From Claveliimonas ammoniilytica (GTDB lineage: Bacteria; Bacillota; Clostridia; Lachnospirales; Lachnospiraceae): DNA of 64,000 nt. The first letter of the stretch is position 1, and the number at the start of each line of letters is the position of its first letter. The stretch lies in contig NZ_JAOQJV010000007.1 of assembly GCF_025567415.1 (NCBI RefSeq), forward strand, positions 54,144 to 118,143, written 5' to 3'. Under the pieces are notes generated by a model. The model was not told where the DNA came from. It searched no databases and was given only the letters and a program-made list of their open reading frames with translations. The translations under genes were made by a program, and so were the position numbers. Positions 52,062-60,251 of the stretch are shown piece by piece.

Positions 52062-53729
52062 CTATACATCCATAATGATCGGAAGGATCATCGGTCTTCT
52101 CTTGGTACGCTTCCAGATAAATTCATTCATCGTATCACGGACAACAAGCTTGATCTTGCTCCAGTCTGCATTCTTCTGACGTCCCAGATAATTGCCAACT
52201 GCTTCTTCCAGTACATGTCTGGCGTCTTCCATCAGACCTTCTGATTCTCTAACATATACGAAACCTCTGGATACAATATCCGGTCCTGCAAGCAACTGAT
52301 TGGTACCCTTTTCCAGCGTCATCACAACAATCAGGATACCATCTTCTGCCAGATGCTGACGATCACGCAATACGATATTACCAACATCACCGACTCCAAG
52401 TCCGTCTACCAGAACCTCGCCTGTGTGTACCTTATCTACAACCTTAGCCTCTTCTTCGCTTACTTCCAGCACATCACCGGACTGCAGCATAAAGATATTC
52501 TCCTTCGGAATGCCAAGCGATTCAGCCAGTTTGGCATTCGCCTTTCTATGACGGTATTCACCATGGATCGGTACTGCATATTTCGGTTTTACCAGAGAAT
52601 AGATCAGCTTCAGTTCTTCCTGACAGGCATGTCCGGATACATGTGCATCCTGGAAAATGACATTCGCACCTTTTTCTGACAGCTCGTTGATGACACGGGA
52701 AACTGATTTCTCATTACCCGGTATCGGATTGGAACTGAAGATAACTGTATCATTCGGCATAATGGTAATCTTGCGGTGAATATCCGCCGCCATTCTGGAC
52801 AGCGCGGCCATAGACTCACCCTGGCTTCCGGTTGTAATCAATACCGTCTTCTCCGGCGGATAATTCTTAAGCTGATCGATCTCGATCAAAGTTCTATCCG
52901 GAACCTTGAGATAGCCAAGTTCCTGTGCCGTAGCAATGATATTAACCATGCTTCGTCCTTCGACTACAACCTTACGTCCGTATTTGTAAGCAGAGTTGAT
53001 GATCTGCTGCACACGGTCTACGTTGGATGCAAATGTCGCGATAATAATACGGGTATCCTTATACTCCGCAAATAAATGATCAAAGGTATATCCCACGGTA
53101 CGCTCAGACTGCGTGAAGCCCTTTCGCTCTGCATTGGTACTGTCTGACATAAGTGCCAGTACGCCTTTCTTACCGATCTCAGCAAAACGCTGCAGATCGA
53201 TCGCATCACCAAATACCGGTGTGTAATCTACCTTAAAGTCTCCTGTATGAATGACAATACCTGCCGGTGAGTAGATTGCAAGTGCTGATGCATCCTGAAT
53301 ACTGTGGTTTGTCTTAATAAATTCAATACGAAACTGTCCCAACATAATAGACTGTCCGTGCTTTACTACCTTTCTGCGGGTAGAGCGGAGCAGATTATGC
53401 TCAGCCAGTTTCTTTTCGATAATACCCATAGTAAGCTTTGTCGCATAGATTGGCAGGTTAATTTCTTTCAATACATACGACAATGCGCCAATGTGGTCTT
53501 CGTGTCCATGGGTGATCACAAAGCCCTTAACTTTCTTAATGTTGTCTTTCAGATAAGTAATATCCGGGATTACCAGATCAATTCCCAGCATATCGTCCTC
53601 CGGGAATGCCAGTCCGCAATCCACAACAACAATACTGTCTCCGAATTCGAAGGCAGTGATGTTCATTCCGATCTTCTCAAGACCTCCGAGCGGAATGATT
53701 CGCAATTTTCCGTTTTTCCCTTTCTTCAA
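52062..53729 (-). CDS. rnj: Ribonuclease J
   Basis: 555 residues of a beta-CASP metallo-beta-lactamase nuclease. The zinc motif THGHEDHIGA (about residue 76) and beta-CASP motifs TGSQGE, HVSGHA and PIHGEYRH are present. It has 5'-exo and endoribonuclease activity and is a main mRNA decay enzyme where RNase E is absent. It lies between fur and trmR in the operon. Confidence 0.96.
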   Translation of the reverse strand: MKKGKNGKLRIIPLGGLEKIGMNITAFEFGDSIVVVDCGLAFPEDDMLGIDLVIPDITYLKDNIKKVKGFVITHGHEDHIGALSYVLKEINLPIYATKLTMGIIEKKLAEHNLLRSTRRKVVKHGQSIMLGQFRIEFIKTNHSIQDASALAIYSPAGIVIHTGDFKVDYTPVFGDAIDLQRFAEIGKKGVLALMSDSTNAERKGFTQSERTVGYTFDHLFAEYKDTRIIIATFASNVDRVQQIINSAYKYGRKVVVEGRSMVNIIATAQELGYLKVPDRTLIEIDQLKNYPPEKTVLITTGSQGESMAALSRMAADIHRKITIMPNDTVIFSSNPIPGNEKSVSRVINELSEKGANVIFQDAHVSGHACQEELKLIYSLVKPKYAVPIHGEYRHRKANAKLAESLGIPKENIFMLQSGDVLEVSEEEAKVVDKVHTGEVLVDGLGVGDVGNIVLRDRQHLAEDGILIVVMTLEKGTNQLLAGPDIVSRGFVYVRESEGLMEDARHVLEEAVGNYLGRQKNADWSKIKLVVRDTMNEFIWKRTKRRPMILPIIMDV

Positions 53730-53750
53730 ACTTTACACCTCCATGTGTTA

Positions 53751-54215
53751 TTACATCTGATCCTGATCTTTCTTCAGACATTCTTTACACTGGCCGTAAA
53801 ATTTTAATTCATGATCTAACACATGAAATCCCGTCTCTTCCTCGATCTGACGCTCCAAATCGTCCAAAAGGTCATGTCGAAACGGAAGAACCTTTCCACA
53901 TGTCTTACATATCAGATGATGATGGTGATGCTTTAATTCCCCGTTCAGCTGGTCACCAATCTCATATCTGATACATCCGTCATCCAAATTAATACGATCC
54001 ACTAACTGCATATTCAGCAGCAACTGTAATGTCCGGTAGATCGTTGCAAGACCGATCTCCGGATAGTCTTCCTTTACCAGGTCATAAATGTCCTCTGCAG
54101 TCATATGAGTGTCACGATGATCCGCAAGTACTTCTAATACAAGCAACCTCTGATTGGTCACTTTTAACCCTTTTTCTTTCAGTAGTTTCTTAAACTCTTC
54201 CTGACTTATCGCCAT
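53751..54215 (-). CDS. fur: Fur family transcriptional regulator
   Basis: 154 residues. A winged helix with LKVTNQRLLVLEVL and IGLATIYRTLQLL is followed by the dimer domain, with a run of five histidines and CKTCG plus CKEC cysteine pairs for structural zinc. It could be Fur, PerR or Zur. I see no residue that settles this, and no iron-uptake genes are near. It lies 7 bp after yrzB. Confidence 0.88.
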   Translation of the reverse strand: MAISQEEFKKLLKEKGLKVTNQRLLVLEVLADHRDTHMTAEDIYDLVKEDYPEIGLATIYRTLQLLLNMQLVDRINLDDGCIRYEIGDQLNGELKHHHHHLICKTCGKVLPFRHDLLDDLERQIEEETGFHVLDHELKFYGQCKECLKKDQDQM

Positions 54216-54221
54216 AGCACG

Positions 54222-54482
54222 CTACCTTTCGATGTCTACGTCCTCCAACAACTCCTCGAATATCTTAAATACAGCGTTCATTTCCACGTCGTCTTCTACA
54301 AATTCAAACACGCAGTCCTTATCCTCTGCATCGGATGTATCCTTTAATATCGTACATTCCGCATCCCCATATTCAGAATCTGTCACCAGAATGTATGTCA
54401 CTCCATTAACCTTTGTCTGTTCCAGTACATAAAATTCCAGTTCTTCACCATTCTCATCTGATAACATCGTAATCTTTTCCAT
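54222..54482 (-). CDS. DUF1292 family protein YrzB
   Basis: 86 residues from the ATG at 54482, with AGAGGTG nine bases upstream; a GTG at 54494 is in frame. It is a small acidic protein with LSDENGEELEFYVLEQ and YGDAECTILKDTSD. It is conserved next to ruvX and ireB in Firmicutes. The function is unknown. Confidence 0.85.
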   Translation of the reverse strand: MEKITMLSDENGEELEFYVLEQTKVNGVTYILVTDSEYGDAECTILKDTSDAEDKDCVFEFVEDDVEMNAVFKIFEELLEDVDIER

Positions 54483-54520
54483 CCGACACTTCACCTCTGT
54501 TCTAATTATCTTATTGAAAA

Positions 54521-54940
54521 TTATCCAATCGAATCCAGGTATCCCTGCAAAATAAAAACCGCGGCAATCTTATCAATATACTGCTTACGGTTCTCACGTC
54601 TTACATTATTCTCGATCAAAGTACGCTCTGCTTCTACTGTCGTGAGACGCTCGTCCCACATCACGACTTCCAGCCCTGTACGGCGCTTCACCATCTCTCC
54701 GAACGCGAGAGCCTTCTGTGCTCTCTCTCCCAGATCATTATTCATGTGCTTCGGAAGTCCGAGAACAATCCGCTCCACCTCATACTCACTGATCAGTTCT
54801 TCAATCCGCGCACAGGTTTTGCGCAGCTTATTCTCATCCTTCCTCCAGATCGTCTCGACCGCCTGTGCCGTGATTCCAAGCGGATCGCTCATAGCGACAC
54901 CAACCGTCTTCGATCCGTAATCAAGCCCCATAATTCTCAT
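54521..54940 (-). CDS. ruvX: Holliday junction resolvase-like RuvX (YqgF)
   Basis: 139 residues of an RNase H-like fold. MGLDYGSKTVGVAMSD carries the first acidic residue and WDERLTTVEAERTL the later ones. It acts in pre-16S rRNA 5'-end processing and/or as a resolvase. It follows ireB after 3 bp. Confidence 0.93.
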   Translation of the reverse strand: MRIMGLDYGSKTVGVAMSDPLGITAQAVETIWRKDENKLRKTCARIEELISEYEVERIVLGLPKHMNNDLGERAQKALAFGEMVKRRTGLEVVMWDERLTTVEAERTLIENNVRRENRKQYIDKIAAVFILQGYLDSIG

Positions 54941-54943
54941 ATA

Positions 54944-55210
54944 CTATTCTTCCCATCCGAAATGCTTGATATACGTCTTCAGCATCTCTTCTACTAACTC
55001 GTCCCGCTCCATCTTCATAATCAGGCTTCTGGCTCCATTATAACTTGTGATATAAGTAGGATCTCCTGACATAATATATCCTACGATCTGATTCACAGGA
55101 TTATAGCCTTTCTCGCTCAGTGCTTCATACACGATCTCAAGAATATCTTTTGCCTGAATCTGCGGACCGCTTTCTACCTGAAAAAACTGTGTGTTGGTTA
55201 AATCTTTCAT
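54944..55210 (-). CDS. IreB family regulatory phosphoprotein (YrzL)
   Basis: 88 residues. DLTNTQFFQV near the N-terminus carries the threonines that IreK/PrkC phosphorylates in the Enterococcus protein, and the rest (GYIMSGDPTYITSYNGAR) is nearly invariant in the family. It modulates antibiotic and envelope-stress responses downstream of the Ser/Thr kinase. It is first in the operon. Confidence 0.92.
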   Translation of the reverse strand: MKDLTNTQFFQVESGPQIQAKDILEIVYEALSEKGYNPVNQIVGYIMSGDPTYITSYNGARSLIMKMERDELVEEMLKTYIKHFGWEE

Positions 55211-55242
55211 ATACTCACGTCCTCTCGAAATACTTCAACTTT

Positions 55243-55271
55243 ATTCTACATGAATCCATTATAAAATTCAA
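55243..55271 (-). promoter_or_regulatory. promoter of the ireB-ruvX-yrzB-fur-rnj-trmR-trhP operon
   Basis: TTGAAT (55266-55271), 17-bp spacer, TAGAAT (55243-55248). The -35 overlaps the 3' end of mtaB by a few bases. Confidence 0.65.
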
Positions 55272-56557
55272 TCAATTATTTGCGAACGATTTTCGATTTC
55301 TACATTTATTAACTGATTTGTAAGATTTTCTTCCGTTTTTCGTCCAACTTTCACATACTCTCTCGTATGTCCGATCTGCCACGTCTCACTGTCGCGCTGA
55401 ATCTCCTCTTCCATAAGGACTTCTACTGTCTGTCCGATCAAGCGGTCTTCAAATGCCTTTTTATTTACCTTGCCAAGAGCGATCAGCTGATTGCTGCGCT
55501 CAGTCTTCACAGGCTCCGGTACCTGATCTTTCATCTCGGCTGCCTTAGTGCCCTGACGTCTGGAATATTTGAAAATGTGTGTCTCATAGAAGTTCACTTT
55601 CTCCAGAAATGCCTTTGACTCCCGGAACTCTTCTTCCGTCTCACCCGGGAATCCTACGATCACATCAGTTGTAAGCGCAGGATGATCAAAAACCTCTCTC
55701 AACAGTTCGCATTTTTCATAGTATTCTTCTGCTGTATATCTGCGGTTCATCCGCTTCAAAGTTGTATTACATCCACTCTGCAAAGACAGATGGAAATGCG
55801 GACACATCTTCGGAAGTGCCGCTATCCCCTCTGCGAATTCTCTGGTAATAATACGCGGCTCCAACGAACCCAGACGAATACGCAGGATTCCTTCCACCTG
55901 ATGTACGGCACGGAGCAGTTCCAGCAGATTTTCCCCGGTATCAATACCGTAAGAACTGAGATGAATTCCGGTCAATACGATCTCCTGATATCCATTGGAC
56001 GCCAGTGTGTGTACCTCCGCAAGCACGTCCTCCATCTTACGGCTGCGCACCCGTCCTCTGGCATACGGGATAATGCAGTAAGAACAGAACTGGTTGCATC
56101 CGTCCTGTACCTTTACATTGGCTCTGGTATGTTCTGCCTGTCTGGACACACGCATTTCCTCATATTCATGAGTATGTGCAATGTCAATCAACTCTACCTG
56201 TGGTTCTTTTTCTTCTATTTTAGCAAAATGCTCATCCAGGATTGCGATGAGATCTTTCTTTTTATTATTACCGATGATGATATCAATACAGTCATCCGCT
56301 TTCGCGCCCTGCGCCTGCACATAACAACCCGCAGCTACGACTACTGCATTCGGATTCATTTTTCTGGCTCTGTGGAGCATCTGTCTGGATTTGCGGTCAG
56401 CCATGTTGGTAACCGTACAGGTATTGATCACATACACATCTGCGCCCTCTGCAAAAGGCACGATCTCATAACCGTTCTGCTCCAGCATCTCCTGCATTGC
56501 CTCGGTTTCATAAGCATTCACCTTGCATCCAAGGTTATGAAGTGCTGCTTTTCTCAT
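55268..56557 (-). CDS. mtaB: tRNA (N6-L-threonylcarbamoyladenosine(37)-C2)-methylthiotransferase MtaB
   Basis: 429 residues. The UPF0004 domain has cysteines at GCKVN, NTCTVT and AGCYV for the auxiliary cluster. The radical SAM core has CNQFCSYC, and a TRAM domain is at the C-terminus. It converts t6A37 to ms2t6A37. It is one of several tRNA-modification genes here and acts on the same base as TrmO. Confidence 0.95.
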   Translation of the reverse strand: MRKAALHNLGCKVNAYETEAMQEMLEQNGYEIVPFAEGADVYVINTCTVTNMADRKSRQMLHRARKMNPNAVVVAAGCYVQAQGAKADDCIDIIIGNNKKKDLIAILDEHFAKIEEKEPQVELIDIAHTHEYEEMRVSRQAEHTRANVKVQDGCNQFCSYCIIPYARGRVRSRKMEDVLAEVHTLASNGYQEIVLTGIHLSSYGIDTGENLLELLRAVHQVEGILRIRLGSLEPRIITREFAEGIAALPKMCPHFHLSLQSGCNTTLKRMNRRYTAEEYYEKCELLREVFDHPALTTDVIVGFPGETEEEFRESKAFLEKVNFYETHIFKYSRRQGTKAAEMKDQVPEPVKTERSNQLIALGKVNKKAFEDRLIGQTVEVLMEEEIQRDSETWQIGHTREYVKVGRKTEENLTNQLINVEIENRSQIID

Positions 56558-56570
56558 AATTAGTTTCTCC

Positions 56571-56599
56571 TTGACTTTTCTACTGACGCCTTTTAATAT
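56571..56599 (+). promoter_or_regulatory. promoter of the HPr-like gene
   Basis: TTGACT (56571-56576), 17-bp spacer, TAATAT (56594-56599). It starts just past the divergent mtaB start codon. Confidence 0.65.
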
Positions 56600-56607
56600 G
56601 TTTATAG

Positions 56608-56643
56608 AATGTCAGATGTCACAGATAAAACATCTATGACATT
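56608..56643 (+). promoter_or_regulatory. hairpin in leader of the HPr-like gene
   Basis: AATGTCA-GATGT pairs with ACATC-TA-TGACATT (a two-base bulge) and is followed by TTTCTCG. It lies at the predicted 5' end of the mRNA, where it could be an attenuator or a 5'-stabilising stem. The T-run is short. Confidence 0.45.
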
Positions 56644-56680
56644 TTCTCGACATTTCCACATACAAAAGGAGGTAACAAGA

Positions 56681-56917
56681 ATGAAAACTGTACAGATTTC
56701 TTTCGATACAGATACTCTTGCAAAGGTGAAATCATTTGTCAATGAAGTCACCAAGTTTGATAATGAATTCGATCTGGTTTCCGGAAGATATGTCGTTGAC
56801 GCTAAATCTATCATGGGTATCTTCAGTTTGGACTTAACCAAGCCGATCACACTGAACATCCACACAGATGAGAACGTGGACAAGATCCTCGACACTCTGA
56901 AAGATTATCTCATCTAA
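56681..56917 (+). CDS. HPr-like protein lacking the PTS phosphorylation histidine
   Basis: 78 residues from the ATG at 56681, directly behind AAAGGAGGTAACAAGA; the frame is open 24 codons further but that is leader. The fold signature RYVVDAKSIMGIFSLDLTK matches HPr around its Ser46 region. The His15 loop (usually GLHARPA) is replaced by FDTDTLAKVKSFVNE, with no His. It cannot pass phosphate in a standard PTS. A Crh-like or structural regulatory role is possible. Confidence 0.8.
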   Translation: MKTVQISFDTDTLAKVKSFVNEVTKFDNEFDLVSGRYVVDAKSIMGIFSLDLTKPITLNIHTDENVDKILDTLKDYLI

Positions 56918-56953
56918 TCCATTATCATGTTGTTATAATAATATTATAATTAG

Positions 56954-57067
56954 ATGCCAGGGTCCCAATATGAGCCTAAAAGTGGGATGCTAATCCCACG
57001 ATATGCGAATAATTGGGAGGATTGTGGGAGTGCATAGCACGGAACAATCCGCAGGCATGGCATTTTT
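56954..57067 (+). ncRNA. candidate structured small RNA (class not identified)
   Basis: About 114 nt on the plus strand with complementary closing arms ATGCCA (56954-56959) and TGGCAT (57058-57063), then TTTT. Inside, TCCCAAT/ATTGGGA (7 bp) encloses a GTGGGA-TGCTAA-TCCCAC hairpin. Directly next to it, GGATTGT/ACAATCC (7 bp) encloses GTGC-ATA-GCAC. The upstream TATAAT boxes (56934-56939, 56945-56950) suit a start at the 5' arm. There is no ORF. It resembles a small multi-helix junction RNA, but I do not recognise it as tmRNA, 6S, SRP RNA or a known riboswitch. Confidence 0.55.
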
Positions 57068-57069
57068 AA

Positions 57070-57099
57070 GAAGTGCGCCGTCTAAGAACGACGCACTTC
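57070..57099 (-). terminator. terminator of prmA-rsmE-iscS-thiI
   Basis: GAAGTGCG and CGCACTTC form an 8-bp stem that starts within the last codons of thiI. On the minus strand it is followed by TTAAAAATG, a weak T-run. Confidence 0.55.
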
Positions 57100-58269
57100 T
57101 ATTACTTCTACAGTATCAATTGCCGTCTGAACAAGCTCATCGATCTTCTCAGCAAGCTTCTCCTCTGACTTCTTGATAATATTGATATTCGGTTTGGTTA
57201 CCGGATGTTTCGCCACAAAGATAGTACAGCAGTCCTCGAACGGCTGGATCGATGTCCCATAAGTTCCGATCTTCTCAGACACTTCTACGATCTCCTGTTT
57301 ATCAAATCCGATCAGCGGACGATATACCGGCATCGTACATACTTCATTGGTAGCCGCAAGACTCTGCATGGTCTGGCTTGCTACCTGACCGATACTCTCA
57401 CCTGTGATCAGTCCCAGACATCCGCTTTCTTCTGCAAAATGCTGTGCGATCTTCATCATATAACGACGCATGATAATGGTCAGCTCATCATGTGGACACT
57501 GATCGTAAATATATAACTGAATATCCGTAAAGTTAACCACATTCAGTTTGATCGGTCCGGCATATCTTGCCACGATTGCTGCCAGGTCTACAACCTTCTG
57601 TTTAGCACGTTCACTGGTGTACGGCGGTGCATGGAAATAAGTTGCTTCCAGTCCTACGCCTCGTTTTGAGATCATATATCCTGCTACCGGGCTGTCGATT
57701 CCACCAGATAACAGCAGCATTGCTTTTCCGTTGGTTCCAACCGGCATTCCACCCGGTCCCGGAATGATCTGCGAATAAATATAAATCTCATTGCGCACTT
57801 CAATGTGAAGCAGTACATCTGGCTTGTGTACATCCACACGGATCTCCGGAAATGCATCCAGCACCGCTTCTCCTGCTTTGCAGTTAATCTCCATAGAGTT
57901 CAATGGATAACTCTTTCTGCTTCTTCTCGCTTCTACCTTAAATGTGATATTCTTGTCCGGATACATCTCATCCATGAATGCAACCACATCTTTTTTCAGC
58001 TGTTCAAATCCCTGATCTGCCTTGCGCACAACCGGACAGATACCTACCAGTCCGAATACTGTCTGCAGACGTTCGATTACTTCATCACTGTCGTATGCGC
58101 CTTCGCAATCTACATAAATTCTTGCCTGTGACTTGTGTACTTCAAATTCTCCGTCCAGATCCTTGAGTGCGTAACGCACCTGACGCACCAACGCATCCTC
58201 AAAAAGATGACGGTTCTTACCTTTAATTCCAATTTCTCCGTATTTTAATAAAAATGTCTGAAATGTCAT
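57082..58269 (-). CDS. thiI: tRNA 4-thiouridine synthase ThiI
   Basis: 395 residues. An N-terminal ferredoxin-like and THUMP region covers about 1-165, and the PP-loop LLSGGIDSPVAGYM lies near residue 183. There is no C-terminal rhodanese domain, as in Bacillus ThiI, so sulfur presumably comes straight from the partner cysteine desulfurase just upstream. It makes s4U8 in tRNA and may feed thiazole synthesis. Confidence 0.96.
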   Translation of the reverse strand: MTFQTFLLKYGEIGIKGKNRHLFEDALVRQVRYALKDLDGEFEVHKSQARIYVDCEGAYDSDEVIERLQTVFGLVGICPVVRKADQGFEQLKKDVVAFMDEMYPDKNITFKVEARRSRKSYPLNSMEINCKAGEAVLDAFPEIRVDVHKPDVLLHIEVRNEIYIYSQIIPGPGGMPVGTNGKAMLLLSGGIDSPVAGYMISKRGVGLEATYFHAPPYTSERAKQKVVDLAAIVARYAGPIKLNVVNFTDIQLYIYDQCPHDELTIIMRRYMMKIAQHFAEESGCLGLITGESIGQVASQTMQSLAATNEVCTMPVYRPLIGFDKQEIVEVSEKIGTYGTSIQPFEDCCTIFVAKHPVTKPNINIIKKSEEKLAEKIDELVQTAIDTVEVIEVRRS

Positions 58270-58284
58270 AGTATTTCCTTTCTC

Positions 58285-59442
58285 TTAATGTCTCGTATAT
58301 CTTCTAAGCATCGGCACCAGTTCCTGCAGTGCCTGAAGTGTATAGTCCATCTCTTCTTCCGTTGTCATCTCTGACATACTGAAGCGGATCGTCGCATCCA
58401 GATATTCTTTCTTCGCACCAATTCCTTTCAGCACTCCGCTGATAGCAGGATGGTTTGATGCACACGCAGAACCCGCGGATACACAGATACCTTTGTCTTC
58501 CAGTGCATGCAGAAGCACTTCACTTCTTACGCCTGCAAATCCTACACTGATAATGTGTGGTGCACTGGTCTCATCATAGAGGCCATGAACAACTGTATCA
58601 GGCATCTTCAGTACTTCTTCTACAAAATGCGACTTCATCTGACGCATATGCTCCACCTTTTCTTCCAGATGATCGTAGCACATGGATGCCGCCAGCGCCA
58701 TGCCTGCAATTCCCGGTACATTGTCTGTACCGGAGCGCATATTCTTCTGCTGTCCTCCGCCGTATATGATCGGACGAATCTTCACATGCTCATCAATGTA
58801 CAAAAAGCCCACACCTTTCGGACCATGAATCTTATGACCACTGACCGAAAGCATATCGACTTTTAACTTTTTCGGATAAATGCGGTATTTTCCAAATCCC
58901 TGTACTGCATCCACATGGAACAGAATATCTTTATTATAAGCCTTTACAATACTTGCTGCTTCCTGGATCGGCTGTACAGATCCAACTTCGTTATTCACAT
59001 ACATAATAGATACCAGGATGGTCTCCGGACACAATGCCTCCTGCAATGCATCCAGCTTCACTCTTCCGTAAGCATCCACCGGAAGATAAGTCACACGATA
59101 CCCTTCCTCCTCTTCCAGAAAACGCAGTGTATTAAGAATCGCCGGGTGTTCTATAGACGACGCGATCAGATGCTTTCCTGCTCGTTTGTTAGCTCTTGCA
59201 GCCCCGATCAGCGCCCAGTTATCACTCTCTGTTCCTCCTGAAGTAAAGAAAATCTCTTTTTGCTGTACTTTCAGAATCTTCGCTAACGTATCTTTTGCTT
59301 CTTTTATATATTGTTCCGATTCCACTCCACGGTAATGCATGGAAGATGGATTACCGAAATCTTCACACAACACTTTGCGTACAAGATCGCCAACTTCATC
59401 ATACGCTCTGGTAGTACCCGAATTATCCAGATATACTTTCAT
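58285..59442 (-). CDS. Cysteine desulfurase (NifS/IscS type)
   Basis: 385 residues of a fold-type I PLP enzyme. The PLP lysine lies in SVSGHKIHGPKGVGF (about residue 203) and the catalytic Cys in CVSAGSACASNHPA. It turns cysteine into alanine and a protein persulfide. Its place 15 bp before thiI argues for a dedicated NifZ-type partner supplying s4U synthesis, as in Bacillus. Confidence 0.94.
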   Translation of the reverse strand: MKVYLDNSGTTRAYDEVGDLVRKVLCEDFGNPSSMHYRGVESEQYIKEAKDTLAKILKVQQKEIFFTSGGTESDNWALIGAARANKRAGKHLIASSIEHPAILNTLRFLEEEEGYRVTYLPVDAYGRVKLDALQEALCPETILVSIMYVNNEVGSVQPIQEAASIVKAYNKDILFHVDAVQGFGKYRIYPKKLKVDMLSVSGHKIHGPKGVGFLYIDEHVKIRPIIYGGGQQKNMRSGTDNVPGIAGMALAASMCYDHLEEKVEHMRQMKSHFVEEVLKMPDTVVHGLYDETSAPHIISVGFAGVRSEVLLHALEDKGICVSAGSACASNHPAISGVLKGIGAKKEYLDATIRFSMSEMTTEEEMDYTLQALQELVPMLRRYTRH

Positions 59443-59485
59443 GATCTGTTCCTTTCCATATAATCTTCTACTATATAAAATATGA

Positions 59486-60223
59486 TTACTTTTCTAAATG
59501 GTACATCAGGATCGATAATGCGGTAAGCCCTGCAGTCTCTGTCCGAAGGATGCGTTTGCCAAGTGTAATCTCACTTGCACCTGCCTCTTTTGCCTGCTCG
59601 ACTTCCTCTTTTTCAAAACCGCCTTCCGGTCCGATAAAAATGCCTACTGACTGTCCCGGTCTCACGGACTGCATGATCTGTTTCGTCTGTTCCATGCCTT
59701 CTGCCAGTTCATAAGGAATCATGACCACATCCAGCTCTTTGGATAGCATCAGTGCTTCATCGTATTTCAATACGCCTCCGACCTTCGGTACAATACCTCT
59801 TCCTGACTGCTTCGCTGCACTTCTCGCAATCTCGCCCCAGCGCTCTACCTTTTTTGCTGCCTTCTTATCATCCAGACGTACAACACAGCGCTTCATCGCT
59901 ACCGGAACGATCTTATATACACCAAGTTCTACTGCTTTCTGCACGATCAGTTCCATCTTGTCCCCCTTTGGCAGACCCTGGAAAAGATAGATCTTAGACG
60001 GTAATTCCGTATCTACACTCTCCTCCTCCAGAATTGTTAGAACTGCCTGTGCATCCTCGTATTTTTCTACCTGACAGATATAATGGTGATTATTGCCATC
60101 ACTGATGCCAAGCTTCTCACCCGGACGCATCCGAAGCACATTCTTCATATGGTTAACATCAGTTCCTTCTATGTAAATTTGATTTTCCTGTACCTGATCC
60201 GCTGTCACAAAAAACTGCTGCAT
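59486..60223 (-). CDS. rsmE: 16S rRNA m3U1498 methyltransferase RsmE
   Basis: 245 residues. An N-terminal PUA-like part is followed by a SPOUT domain with the knot motif FIGPEGGFEKEEVEQA and LGKRILRTETA. It methylates U1498 of 16S rRNA. The prmA-rsmE order is conserved in Firmicutes. The gap to prmA is 28 bp. Confidence 0.96.
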   Translation of the reverse strand: MQQFFVTADQVQENQIYIEGTDVNHMKNVLRMRPGEKLGISDGNNHHYICQVEKYEDAQAVLTILEEESVDTELPSKIYLFQGLPKGDKMELIVQKAVELGVYKIVPVAMKRCVVRLDDKKAAKKVERWGEIARSAAKQSGRGIVPKVGGVLKYDEALMLSKELDVVMIPYELAEGMEQTKQIMQSVRPGQSVGIFIGPEGGFEKEEVEQAKEAGASEITLGKRILRTETAGLTALSILMYHLEK

Positions 60224-60251
60224 GACTTCCTCCTGCTCTCCGCCTGTATGA

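Noticed and set aside
55682..56563. 293-residue plus-strand open frame
   Set aside because: It lies antisense to mtaB, whose motifs are intact, and has a random-looking His/Cys-rich composition.
56954..57067. SRP RNA, tmRNA or 6S RNA
   Set aside because: The conserved GGAAG tetraloop region of SRP RNA, the tRNA-like ends of tmRNA and the single long stem with a central bubble of 6S RNA are not seen.
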